A DNA stretch of 64,000 nucleotides, from positions 31,952,001-32,016,000 of the forward strand of contig NC_072893.1 in assembly GCF_027943255.1 (NCBI RefSeq). Reading direction: 5' to 3'. The stretch comes from Anastrepha obliqua (lineage: Eukaryota > Arthropoda > Insecta > Diptera > Tephritidae). Shown here one piece after another: positions 43,951 to 53,677 of the stretch. The notes below the pieces were generated by a model. That model saw nothing but the letters and a program-made list of their open reading frames with translations, was not told the DNA's origin and made no database searches. The position numbers and the translations under genes are program-made. Each line of letters begins with the position of its first letter. Position 1 is the first letter of the stretch.

Positions 43951-44392
43951 GCCTCGGTAGTCCAGCGTAAGTGCACTAGCCTGCCATCACAGAGGTTGTG
44001 GGTTCGAGTCCCACTTAAAGACCGATCCTCGCAATTTTTTACCCCAAATTTACATACTTTCTAACAAAACAAGAAAATATTCCTCAAATTCTATTCCTCA
44101 ACCCCAAAAATGTATCCTTTTCATCCTTACTCCCGCACAATAGTCTGCGCATAATTTGCATTGTGCAATCCTTCTGGCAGAAAAATGTGGAACATAGATG
44201 GCGCTCCAATCAGCCAAAAGGTGCTGTTCCTAAGCAACGACAGGTGGGCATTCCCACTACTTAGGACTGGTAGCGGCAGGGTAATCACCTACCCTGTCAG
44301 AAATCAAAAACAAATTAACGAAACCAGCGCAAGACTAAGTCTTGTCGAGGCCCTATGCTCTCGAGAGGAGTGAACAAGGAAAAAAAAACACC
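43951..44392 (+). mobile_element. tRNA-derived SINE family 2, copy 1
   Basis: The tRNA-like head starts GCCTCGGTAGTCCAGCGTAA. It has a perfect 5-bp T stem GTGGG/CCCAC around TTCGAGT (B box) and an anticodon-arm-like CCTGCCATCACAGAGG with a seven-base loop compatible with an Asp-type tRNA. The acceptor stem does not pair (GCCTCGG versus TTAAAGA), so it is not a tRNA gene. The body has GCAACGACAGGTGGGCATTC and AAGTCTTGTCGAGGCCCTAT, then an A-rich end. It lacks about 130 bp present in the 48732 copy. Confidence 0.8.
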
Positions 44393-44397
44393 GTATT

Positions 44398-44600
44398 CTC
44401 TTAACTTCGGACAGATCTCTCTATCCGCAAACTGGAGTTTGAGGATCATGCCAAGGAAATCTTTCGAAATGTGGGAGCGAGGGAGAAATTAATACTTTTA
44501 GATACAGCTAGGTTTATCATTCAATCCCCATTGAAGGAGCTGTGCGATCTTTCACAGAAGAAGCCTGTTAAGCACTTTACGCGCAGACAGGTCTGAAGGC
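44398..44600 (+). pseudogene. unidentified coding-like remnant
   Basis: An open stretch ending at a stop near 44599 reads RTDLSIRKLEFEDHAKEIFR, NVGAREKLILLDTARFIIQS and PLKELCDLSQKKPVKHFTRR. Its balanced, helical composition looks like real protein rather than chance. I do not recognise the family, and there is no start, no splice signal I trust, and no partner copy in the window. It could belong to a retrotransposon ORF1 or gag, or a host pseudogene. Confidence 0.35.
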
Positions 44601-44732
44601 CGAGGGCAAATGAAATGGGAAGTTGCTTGAAAAAATTGTATCGCGAAAATTTTTCAGTTGTAATGGACTGCGAACTGATCCCACATTGTTTAAGTAACGC
44701 AGAGTTGCAAGGAAGTGTTTGAGCTGGAATAA

Positions 44733-45005
44733 TGAGCTGTATGAGCTTTACGACGACATAGACATGGTGTAGCGAATAAATATACAGTCGGTCATGTCGT
44801 CCGAATGGACACAAACGCTCCGGTTCTGATAGTATTCGATGCCGTACCAGCTGGTGGTAGTAGTAGAAGGCCTCCTCTTTGTTGGAAAGATCAGGTGGAG
44901 AAGGACTTGGCTTCACTTGGTGTGCTCAACTGGCGCCGGCCACACGAGAAAGACTGGCGGGCTTTGTTAAACTCAGCGTAAGTGGTTATCGCACCAATCA
45001 AAAAG
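44733..45005 (+). mobile_element. RTE-like C-terminal fragment
   Basis: The plus strand reads ELYELYDDIDMV, a shifted VMSSEWTQT segment, then LCWKDQVEKDLASLGVLNWR, HEKDWRALLNSA and a stop. It is close to the ends of the copies at 11.1 and 33.0 kb, so these represent one 3' end family. Confidence 0.75.
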
Positions 45006-46275
45006 AAGAAGATCTAGTTACACTGCGATAGTTCTCTGCAAAATAATATAATTTTCATTGCGTGGCAGCACAAAACTGTCATATAACCCGATAGACACAT
45101 AGCAAGTCGATGTACGTAAAAACTATTCCAGAATGCACGTACCTATGTAGCTCCTATGAAGAATTCTCACATGGTGAAGAATTCATGATGCAAATATCCC
45201 TACTCAAAAAATACCAGAAATGCAACCTTTGCTCAACTCGCCACTTCAAGTTGATAAATTAAAATTTATTTCGCAGTATTTTCTTATGGCAAACAAACAA
45301 ATTACCTTTCTTACCTGCACAAGAGAGCAAACATACACAAGTCTGTATGACTAAGCAAACAATTCACCAACCTATGCCGCATATGAAACTCAAGTGCCAC
45401 CTGCTCTCCAAAATCAAGCGATCAGTTGACTAAGTGCACAAATGACTGAATGAGTGAGTGATGCTGATACGTAGCCATAACTTTGCTTACTTGGCTGCTC
45501 GGTGTGACGCACCAACAAGCACAACAACGCAATGCAAACAGTCAACCAAAAGCCAAAGCCAAAAATTGCCAACGAAATAAGTCAAAGTCGACACTGAAAA
45601 GCACTTTCACCTTCATGTCAAGCGCGCAAATCAAGTCAATCAGGCTTATTTATTATTGCATTGGATATTTGTTTTTCTTCAGCAGCAATTCGCTGCTCAA
45701 GTGTGCGTGAGTGTGTGCTGCTGCCAGCAACAAGTGATTGTACTGTTCGTGCAAGTGCGCAGTGAATTTATTAATATTGAGATCTGAAGATCGCAAAAAG
45801 TACCACAAAAAATTACACTTTTTCTACGAGTCAGACATTTTTTTAGTTTTTATTTTTATAGTTAAATGAGCAAAACACACAGCTTTTTGTTGTGAAAAGG
45901 CTTATTACAACTAATAAAATATTTATTTAGCTTCAAGTTAAGGCAGTTAAAGCAAACACACAAATACTCCCTCACAAGCCGCAAAGCATTGGTATGAATT
46001 TTACTTATAGACAAGTATGCGGGTATGTGCCCTGCAGGAAATCCATCGATGCTGATTTACGCATGAAGTAATGTCGCGCTAGCAACTTTTGTATGCATGG
46101 CCACGTCCTAGGTACTGTCAATGGTAGTGCTGCTGCTAGTTTGTAACCAGTATTTGTTGCTCCTTTGTTCCTAATGTGTCTTTTCTCGATAATTGACTGC
46201 CTATACAATAGATTAAAAATTTGGTAGTTTAGAGTTAGTACCGGGAATGTTTAAATAAAACAAAACAGCGTTAAA
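45006..46275. other. non-coding interval
   Basis: No coding family, SINE or inverted ends recognised. Confidence 0.45.
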
Positions 46276-46279
46276 TTTC

Positions 46280-46795
46280 AGGCAAATTTATTTTATCTCC
46301 TTCATAATATGACCTGTCTGAAGCAACACACAACGTTTAACCAAACGTTTAGAGCAGTCCTCCATGCACCCCTGGTAGGCCGACGAAGGGATGGCCTTCA
46401 GCTCCTTCGTCGCATTCTCTTTGATCTCCTCTATCGACTGAAATCTCCTTCCACGAAGTGGTAACTTCAACTTGGGAAACAAAAATAAGTTGCACGGGGC
46501 CATATCAGATGAATACGAATCCACAATGGTATTTACTTGGTGTTTGGTAAAATAATCCAACACAGTTTAGGCTCGGTGCGATGGCGCGTTGTCATCATGC
46601 AAAATCCAAAAATTATATGTGGGCTATTTGCGACGTACAGTATCTCTCAAACGTTTCAAAACAGATAAATAATATTCTTTATTGACTCTCTGGCCCGATG
46701 GGCGGTACTCACATGGACTATGCCTTGGCAATCGAAGAAAACAGTCAACACGGTACTTTTTGATCATAAGGTATGTATATATACATTTAATAACG
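46280..46795 (-). mobile_element. mariner transposase fragment (D34D-like)
   Basis: The minus strand reads a GIVHVSTAHRAR/GQRVNKEYYLSVLKRLRDTV-like stretch, then NFWILHDDNAPSHRA (second catalytic D), LDYFTKHQVNTI, SSDMAPCNLFLFPKLKLPLR (third D mutated: PCN in place of PCD), GRRFQSIEEIKENATKELKA, IPSSAYQGCMEDCSKRLVKR and a stop at about 46288. It resembles the centre of the 8.7-9.2 kb relic but has no long inverted arms. The D-to-N change, stops and N-terminal loss make it inactive. Confidence 0.8.
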
Positions 46796-46929
46796 CTTAC
46801 GCCCTTTTTGGGAGTTTGACCAAGCTCCTCGTCCTACTTGTGGTATGCGTTTTGATATTTTTCCACTAATGGAGGAATTTTTCAAGTTCACGCGGACTCC
46901 GAACAGTCATTTCCACGGCTGCCTGTTCT
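46796..46929. other. short interval
   Basis: No supported feature. Confidence 0.3.
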
Positions 46930-47010
46930 ACGTATATCCAGCCAAGGACTGTCACTCCAGCAATATTCCCTGTATGTTTATGCTGCTATAACAAAAACAA
47001 CAACAACAAC
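46930..47010 (-). repeat. GTT-associated dispersed repeat, inverted copy
   Basis: CAGCCAAGGACTGTCACTCC, AGCAATATTCCCTGTATG and a CAA run match the 20531 copy on the opposite strand. Confidence 0.65.
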
Positions 47011-47190
47011 GGTATTTTATAAGAAGCTTTCTCATAGCAGAAATGCTTCTCGATAGTTTGCCATTGTCTGCTGAGGAGCGATCACTATTAGAAGAAAATG
47101 TTTTCAATCAATTCATTTTTCATGTCCGGAGATTCGAACTTGTGCACTTCCGAATGGTAGTCAACTCCCTCAACTACGCCGACCGCCAAG
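47011..47190 (-). mobile_element. tRNA-derived SINE family 1, inverted copy (copy 4)
   Basis: Read on the minus strand: GGCGGTCGGCGTAGTTGAGG, GACTACCATTCGGAAGTGCA, a good B-box AGTTCGAATCTCC, then TAATAGTGATCGCTCCTCAG and GAGAAAGCTTCTTATAAAAT. It preserves the tRNA-like promoter boxes best and lacks the last third. Confidence 0.75.
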
Positions 47191-47385
47191 TTCCAGCAAG
47201 TCCTTTAAAAAACATTTATAGACACAAAAATGTTTTAAATTTTTTAATCAAACAAATCTCTTCTGAAAACAAAGCCTAATGGAGTAAAGCCAGGTGGAGT
47301 ATAAAATAAGAAATTCATGTAAAAGCGTCACTTGATTATGAGTAGTGCGTCCAAGCTGGTAACTCGCAGGGCTTGTGAACAACAT
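47191..47385. other. short interval
   Basis: AT-rich spacer. Nothing supported. Confidence 0.3.
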
Positions 47386-47389
47386 TTTT

Positions 47390-47770
47390 CTTTCTGTCTT
47401 CGAGTTTGTACCTATGACATTTAGCTTTCACAGCCCTTTTAAAAAGGCCGCGTATTCAGAGGAAGCGAGAGCGTCCCGCAATAGCGACTCTTGGTTAGAT
47501 TGAAAATATCTTTTTTCGGCCTCTTTGGAAAGTCTGCCGTTTCTGACTTGTTGTGACTTGATGAAATCTGTTTACCAATTTTGCAAATACGGACTTTGTT
47601 CCATCTTGCGTATTTTGCCAGTAGGATTTGCTCATAACTATTTCGGGTGTATAAATCAGTGGCACCTCCTTCGCAATCCTTACAAAACGCTTCGGCTCTG
47701 CGAATTCGTCAGCCCTTTCGTTACCAGATATGTTCCGTTGGCCGCGCAGCAAGCCGAGTGAGATTTTCGA
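47390..47770 (-). mobile_element. non-LTR retrotransposon RNase H C-terminal fragment
   Basis: The minus strand reads LRGQRNISGNERADEFAEPK (the last RNase H motif with the ADE aspartate; the usual WxPGH is degraded to LRGQ), then EVPLIYTPEIVMSKSYWQNT and FAKLVNRFHQVTTSQ. 5'-truncated, and without the usual cysteine tail. Confidence 0.6.
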
Positions 47771-47929
47771 CGATATAAATATTCATAGTAGGCACGAGCT
47801 AATGTGAGAAGCAACCCAGGATATTTCGTTTTTCGCAGGTATCTGATTGTTCACAGCGTTTGTGACGATTCCAGTGAAGACCACCAACGAAGCCTCGGGT
47901 GAAACTATCTTTGTCAACTAGAGTGGGTC

Positions 47930-48610
47930 TGGGTCTGGGTCTGGATCCAGCGACTAACGAGGGCAAGATGAAGTACATGATGCTCACTAGAAATGCTAAA
48001 CCGCGTTTTGGATCCAGTGGAATTTTCAAGGAATTTATATATCTTGGCACCGCCGTCACAACAACAAACGATGTCAGCCTGGAGATAAACCGATGAATCG
48101 CGCTTGCTAATATAAGTCTCAGAGAAGCAAATGTGTAGCAGAGACCTTTCTCGCCCGACAAAGCTAACACTCTATAAAAAGCTCGCCTTGCCCGTGCTAC
48201 TCTATGGCGCTGAAACATGGGTTCTATGGCAGTCGCTCTGAAGGTATTCGAGAGAAACATACTACAGACAATTTCGTTTCTTTTCATGTTGGCAATAACT
48301 ACTAGCGCCGATGTATGACCTCTTCGATAATGTGGACATACAAGAAGTTATCGTATCAATATTCAACGCTTGCGCTACCTAGGCCACGTCGAGCGTATGG
48401 ATGCAGAAGCTCCAGCAAAGAAGGCGCTCGGACGGCAAGTTAGAGGACAATGACGTAGGAAAAAACCATGGCTCCGAAGTACGGACCAAGTCGAGGATAC
48501 CCTATCATCGCTTGGTGTAACAAATTGCAGAAGGCGCGCGCAAAGCAAATATGCCGGGATTGTTGCAGTCGGCTTTAATCCGGTAACGGGTTGTGATGAT
48601 AATAATATTT
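47930..48610 (+). mobile_element. RTE-like retrotransposon, C-terminal half
   Basis: The plus strand reads NEGKMKYMMLTRNAKPRFGS, EFIYLGTAVTTTNDVSLEIN, then with stops a KKLALPVLLYGAETW-like block near 48180, ALKVFERNILQTIS, IQRLRYLGHVERMDAEAPAK, WLRSTDQVEDTLSSLGVTNC and RRRAQSKYAGIVAVG, ending at 48600 in TGATGATAATAAT. The simple-repeat tail is in keeping with RTE-like insertions. Several frameshifts occur. The sequence upstream (47900-47945) has a GGTCTG run. Confidence 0.78.
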
Positions 48611-48731
48611 AATTTAGTGTTTAAATTTTTATTGTAAAAATGAATATTTCAACATTCATCTGAAGTCACTTCAGGAGCACTTGAGTGCACCTTGCAGACT
48701 TGTGTTTTTTTTTTTGTTTGTTAATACTGTG

Positions 48732-49190
48732 GCCTCGGTAGTCTAGCGTAAGTGCACTGGCCTGCCACCCCGAAGATTGTTGGTTCGAGTCCCACGTAAA
48801 GCACGGTCCTCGCACTTTTCCAAATTTAACTGCTTCCCCTGTTCTATAAAACAAAAAAAAATATCATTCCTCAACCTGAAAAAAAATGTATTCTCTCCAT
48901 CCCGCATAATAGTCAGCGCATTTGCATTGTCTCTGCTAAAACAAACAAAAACAAAGAAAAACACACAGTTACATATTGCATCAGTGACGCCAGCAAGAGG
49001 AAGCCGGCAACCGCGGTAATAGCGCAGACACACCAAATTTAGCGAAGTCCTCAACCATCTGTGCGATCCTTCGGGAGAAAAATGTGAAACACAGATGGCA
49101 CTCCAAGCAGTAAGAAGGCGTTGTTCCTAAGCAACGACAGGTGGGCATTCCCACTATTTAGGGCTGGTAGCGGCAGGCTAATCACTGTTT
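48732..49190 (+). mobile_element. tRNA-derived SINE family 2, copy 2 (longest body)
   Basis: The head GCCTCGGTAGTCTAGCGTAA and B-box GGTTCGAGTCCCAC match copy 1. About 130 bp in the middle (including CGCAGACACACCAAATTTAG) are absent from copy 1. The 3' body GCAACGACAGGTGGGCATTC is shared. The copy ends at GGCTAATCACT, short of the A-rich terminus. Confidence 0.8.
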
Positions 49191-50740
49191 TTGGTCACTT
49201 TTCAACTTTTAATCGAGGCTAGTCACTGCTCGATTAGTGCATATTTGAAAACTCTACTTTTTACTTACAACCCGCAAATTTTTCCTACACGCCACTTACG
49301 CACAGCATTTTTCCATCTATACAACTTATAAAAAATGCCACATAATCGCTGCCTTTCCACTGTTGAAATTTGTTGCATACAACTTACGCGACTAATGAGC
49401 AACTACTTTTGTGGGTACGCACTCGTGGAAATATACATTGCATTTTACCGGAAAATCTTGAGCAAGTTGCACAGAAAAAAAATTAATGAACGCATAGCAA
49501 AAAATAAAATTAGTAGGGAAAAAAATCTCATTTACAGCAATGACACTTTAATTAAGCTCAGCTCAAGTCAACAATGGGCAGGTACTTAAGACTATGCTTT
49601 ATTTCTTGTGCATTGAGACAATTGTGGGAGTTTTCGTAGTACTCGTAAGCGCTGGCAGTCATTAAACCACTACCAGATATGTATTATACAATACATATAT
49701 TTAAGTAAATACAATACATTTGCGTATACATGTCATCAACACACAAATATGACTCGTAATCATAGCTTGAAGGCGCATGTCAGCTAGTCGGCATAAAAGC
49801 ATTTAAAAGTACCTCAAAAAGTATAACAGTTTCGCTGTCGAATAAAACTAAGTTAGGCTTACGAAAGGGCATACAATAGCCCTTAGTGAACTTGACCATA
49901 TGACCATCAGATCTGACATGCGGAATAATGGTTTCCGTAGGTGCTTTAGAAAACGGCAAAGCGACTAAATCTACTCAGCATTCATACGAGCACTAGTGCG
50001 AGCTCTACTCCGCTTTGTCTTATGAGAACTTTATGGGAGGTGAAGTAGTTATTTTAAATTATTGACCGAGGTCAATCATCTTATTATCAAAATTACTTTA
50101 AAGCATTTACATGAATAAATATTGTTCGGAAGTATTTGGTGAGTTTGAGATGGCCCTTTGAATTCAAGCGCAATCAATGATAAGGAGCCACTTTATCTAT
50201 AAATGAAAAAAAAATATCGAATACTGATTCCAACCTTCAAAAATTTATTTGAATTCAACATACCGAATTATTATTGTAAGTGTCAACGAATAATTCAATT
50301 GGCGCAAAGCATTTTGTGCGGCCCTTGAGCTATTTGAGTAAGAGTGCTCAGTACACCAGTTGGGACGCAATAAACATGCGATCACACGCAGCATTGGAAG
50401 GTCGAATGATATGTAGATGTAAAGCAATTCAACAAAAATTTAACAATAAAAGATGCAAATTGCATGCGATGTCACGAACATTTAAAAAGACAGCGAAAAC
50501 GTGTATGTGTGTGTGCATAATTTACATTATAAAATAATGAAACGATACCGAAAAATGAGGAAAAAACATATTTACCATTTACTAAGTACCTGCAGACAGC
50601 CATGAAATTTTGTTAAATACCCCTAAAAATTAAGCAGTCGCTCACTTGAATGGCATTTTATTAAATTTTGAGCAATGACTTAGTGATTTCTTATGTCAAT
50701 AAGTGCTACTTAAGAAAAAAAATAAAATGATTAAAAATGC
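49191..50740. other. non-coding interval
   Basis: No coding family or repeat boundary recognised. AT-rich short microsatellite-like tracts near 49.68 kb. Confidence 0.4.
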
Positions 50741-50741
50741 A

Positions 50742-51044
50742 GGCGGTCGCCATAGCCGAAAAGGGGCAATTGGTGCGTGGCTGCCATTCGGGAGAGCGTA
50801 AGTTGAAATCTCCACAGCAAAATGATAGAAAAAGTGTTTTCCAATAGCGGTCGCCCCTCGACAGGCAATGGCAAATCTCCAAGTGTATTTGTACTATGGA
50901 AAAGCTCGTCATAAAAGCCATTTGTCGCTCGGTGTCGTCCTTAAACAGTAGGTCCCTCCATTTGTAAAACAACGTCAAGACGCACGCCACAAATAGGAGG
51001 AATAGCTCGGCCAAACACCTAACAGAAGTTTGCACGCCAATTAT
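50742..51044 (+). mobile_element. tRNA-derived SINE family 1, copy 5 (most complete)
   Basis: The head GGCGGTCGCCATAGCCGAAA, a degraded B-box (TAAGTTGAAATCTCC), body TAGCGGTCGCCCCTCGACAG, TAAACAGTAGGTCCCTCCAT and GGAATAGCTCGGCCAAACAC, to the end TTTGCACGCCAATTATTTATT. It covers the full length that the other copies sample. Confidence 0.8.
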
Positions 51045-51048
51045 TTAT

Positions 51049-52110
51049 TTATTTTTGAAGTGAAACTTCTTAAGCGTCGATGGACGAGCGAGAATGGAAA
51101 GTAACATTTCAAGGTCATGCAACGTTTTGCGCATTTTCGTTCCGCGAGAGAGAAAAAAGATATAACGTAAAGGAAAAAGAGAGAGAGCTAGATTGAAATT
51201 GAAATATATCTTAGATACACTTTAGGCTATTTTTTCGGAGCTTTTCCTTGTGGTTGCTAATTTCTAGTGAGAAAAACACTGCCTACTTTTTGGCGCTTGT
51301 TTGTTGGTGCAAAGTTGTAGGAAATATATTTTTTATGCCTACTTTTTGGCGTTATATTCCCTTTTTTTTTTTTTTTGTCGGGACAACTAGCAAGTGCAGC
51401 ACTCAGACATTAATTGAGTCCATTGTACTACACTTGGATTCCCTTTTAATTTTCTTTAAATCTACCCGATCTCCGAAGAAATCTGAGTAGATCTTGTGGT
51501 GCCAAGGAGCCAAGATGGTCGCTTCTTAATACATCAGTGCCAAAGACCTCAAACCTGATTCGGGCGAAGGCGGGGCAGACACACAGGAAGTGATCCGCCG
51601 TCTCATCCTCCTCTTCACAAGCTGGGCAGAGTACACTGTCTGAGATGCCCAACCTTTCCATGTGCTTTGCCCACAGAAAGTGGCCCGTCATTAGTCCAAC
51701 CAGCCGTCTGCACTCCCCTCTGCCTAATGACAGAAGGGTTTGCGACAGTCGATCGGACATGACAGGTAACATCAGTTTTGTCCATCTGCAGCCTCTCTCA
51801 GCCTGCCAAGCTCGCTTGTGGGTAGTAGTTACCCATTTGCTAATCGCTGCGTTTGTGCGGGTCATAAATGCTCGGAGTAGTGCGCGTTGTTGCCATGGTT
51901 TGTGTTTGGCGTTTACCTACACCGGTCGACCCTTCCCCGTTTATTGTAAATTTTGTCTATTTGTATTCTCTGCAAATATTGTGAATTTATTTAGATATAT
52001 ATTCTTTCTCTCTCTCCCTCTCTCTCTCTCTCATTCTCTTTCGGGTCTTTCCCTCTTTCTTTGTCTGCCTTGAAAGCTTCACTTCTGATATGTGTACTAA
52101 GCTACACGCA
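51049..52110 (+). repeat. long unclassified dispersed repeat, copy 2 (interrupted)
   Basis: Same block order as 20385-21245: TTTCAAGGTCATGCAACGTT, CCTTGTGGTTGCTAATTTCT, ACTGCCTACTTTTTGGCGCT, then a LINE insertion (51362-51846) replacing about 230 bp, then TCGGAGTAGTGCGCGTTGTT and the TC tract, ending GCTACACGCA at about 52110. No GTT-type insert. Confidence 0.75.
51362..51865 (-). mobile_element. 5'-truncated I/LOA-like LINE insertion with poly(A)
   Basis: The minus strand begins in the linker KRAWQAERGCRWTKLMLPVM (just after RNase H), then ECRRLVGLMTGHFLWAKHME, CPACEEEDETADHFLCVCPA and FARIRFEVFGTDVLRSD, ending SGRFKEN and a stop near 51446. The zinc tail C-x2-C-x-H-x-C is intact. The UTR phrase CTGAGTGCTGCACTTGCTAG precedes a poly(A) seen as T-run at 51362-51376. 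It matches the 3' half of the element at 36.56-37.73 kb and keeps a 139-codon open frame (51446-51865). Confidence 0.88.
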
Positions 52111-52735
52111 CTTTTTTTATGCATTCAAATATGTAACTATTGAGTAAAAAATGCAAAATAAGCAGGCATGGCGAAAAACGCAGTAATCACTTTTACTTTC
52201 AGACTAATATGGCGCAGTTTTTCATCAGTATTTTCGCTTTTTATCATTTAGGCGTATTTGCCTGTTTCAATTACAGCTTTTAACTTTCATTCAGTTTTGG
52301 TTTATTGTTTTTTTTTTGGAACCATTGACTTGTAATGGCCTTGATATGATTTGAAATCATTTGATTTGTGGCTTCTATTAAACCTCAACACTCAGTAAGT
52401 TTATCGAATTTTAATTGTGCATTCCCTCATTCACTCAATACGCTGCTCAATCGAATTGTTATAGGAATTTTAAAAGTGATTTCGAAAGGCTTTGGTTAAA
52501 TTGAAAAAATGCCAGGAAATTAGAAAATAAAATTCATTTGGCATAGCATTTGGCCTTGATGCGCTTCGATCAAAAAACCTAAAAAACAACAAAACACGAA
52601 AAGCCCAACAAAATATTGAAGACACGTACATATGCATGATTTTTTTTTTATTTTAAATTACTATTCCAAGAGATATTGCCGCAATAAATTCATGAGAGTT
52701 TCTAAATTGCACATCAAATTATTTGCGTATTTCGT
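52111..52735. other. non-coding interval
   Basis: AT-rich. Nothing supported. Confidence 0.4.
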
Positions 52736-52740
52736 TTTAG

Positions 52741-53010
52741 TTTTTTTTCTTGGATTTTTGTTTTTTTGTTTTTTTTTTTTTTAGTATGAAATTAAAGTCT
52801 TTCAATGCCATCTCTTCTTCAAAGTAGCGCTTTGGAAATTTACGAGCTTTGTTGCAAATTTGTTTACCGAAGTGCGTAATGTAACCTACCGGCCTAAGCG
52901 AATCGCGATAGATATCGGCACATGGATCCAAAAGTGTCCATATTAATGAGGGACAGGATTTAGTAATGCCTGTCTGCACTTCTCAGTCTTAGTCTTGTAC
53001 GAGTAATTAC
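52741..53010 (-). pseudogene. coding-like fragment ending in poly(A), possible processed pseudogene
   Basis: The minus strand is open for about 55 codons (TGITKSCPSLIWTLLDPCAD, IYRDSLRPVGYITHFGKQIC, KFPKRYFEEEMALKDF) and then runs into an A-rich tract (52741-52782). The order PVGY...GK...FP..Y...E..L...F loosely recalls an MBT-type repeat, but this is weak. A coding stretch fused directly to poly(A) without a clear stop or UTR suggests a retrocopied or truncated transcript. Chance openness cannot be excluded. Confidence 0.3.
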
Positions 53011-53078
53011 ACCCTCACATTTCTGCTTTTCTTTTGCATGTTCGGTTTCGAACGTAAGCGATCGTACAAAATTTTACT
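53011..53078. other. short interval
   Basis: Nothing supported. Confidence 0.3.
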
Positions 53079-53677
53079 TAAAGGGTGCTCAATTTAGAGG
53101 TATCAGATTTTAAATTGAAATAAAACAACGAAAATTCAAATTGATTGGGCAATCTTTATTATTTTTGTGTAGAACCATTCATTACTTTTAGTTTTTAAAG
53201 ATAATCCCTTTCAAATATTGGCCGCAACTGCGCCATATTTTGGCCATCCGTAAACACCAATTTTGAATGACTCGCTGGAGGACTTAGTTCGGTATCTCGT
53301 AATTAACTTTAGTAATATTGGCTTTCAATGCCTCAATCGAAGCTGGTTTGTTCACAAAGCATTTCGACTTTACAAATCCGCACTAATAAAAGTCCAGAGC
53401 AGTGATATAACACGATCTTGGAGCCCAATCCACTAGTCCGAGACGAAACCACATGTTGTGGAGATCGCAGGCTTCAATTTCCGGCATCAAAAAGTCGTTT
53501 ATCACGGAGTGATAGCGTTCGCCACTTACGGTTACATTGTTGCGGCATTTGTGGTCTTTCCAAGATGAAGTTTCAGTGAATACTTAAAAAAAAGTATGTA
53601 TATAGTTTGAGAGTAGTCACGCGTGGTCTGTCAAATAATCCCTATTGGAGAAAGTTCTCCAATCTGATCACCCTTTA
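53079..53677 (-). mobile_element. DD41D-type mariner deletion derivative (AAGGGTG.TCA family), copy 2
   Basis: Inverted ends AAGGGTGCTCAATTTAGAGG (53081) and a degraded complement (AAGGGTGATCAGATTGGAGA on the minus strand) are flanked by TA. The minus strand reads VTVSGERYHSVINDFLMPEI, EACDLHNMWF, then directly RLGLVDWAPRSCYITALDFY (third D retained in ALDF), KPASIEALKANITKVNYEIP, VLQRVIQNWCLRMAKIWRSC and GQYLKGIIF. The second-D segment is deleted exactly where the 27330 copy begins, so the two copies retain complementary parts. One stop lies in DFY*CG. Confidence 0.82.

Noticed and set aside
43951..44025. Candidate tRNA gene
   Set aside because: The T arm is good, but the acceptor stem does not pair and the same head plus body occurs again at 48732, so it is a SINE head.
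47799..48287. 162-codon minus-strand frame
   Set aside because: It is antisense to the RTE-like fragment on the plus strand and has no motif of its own.
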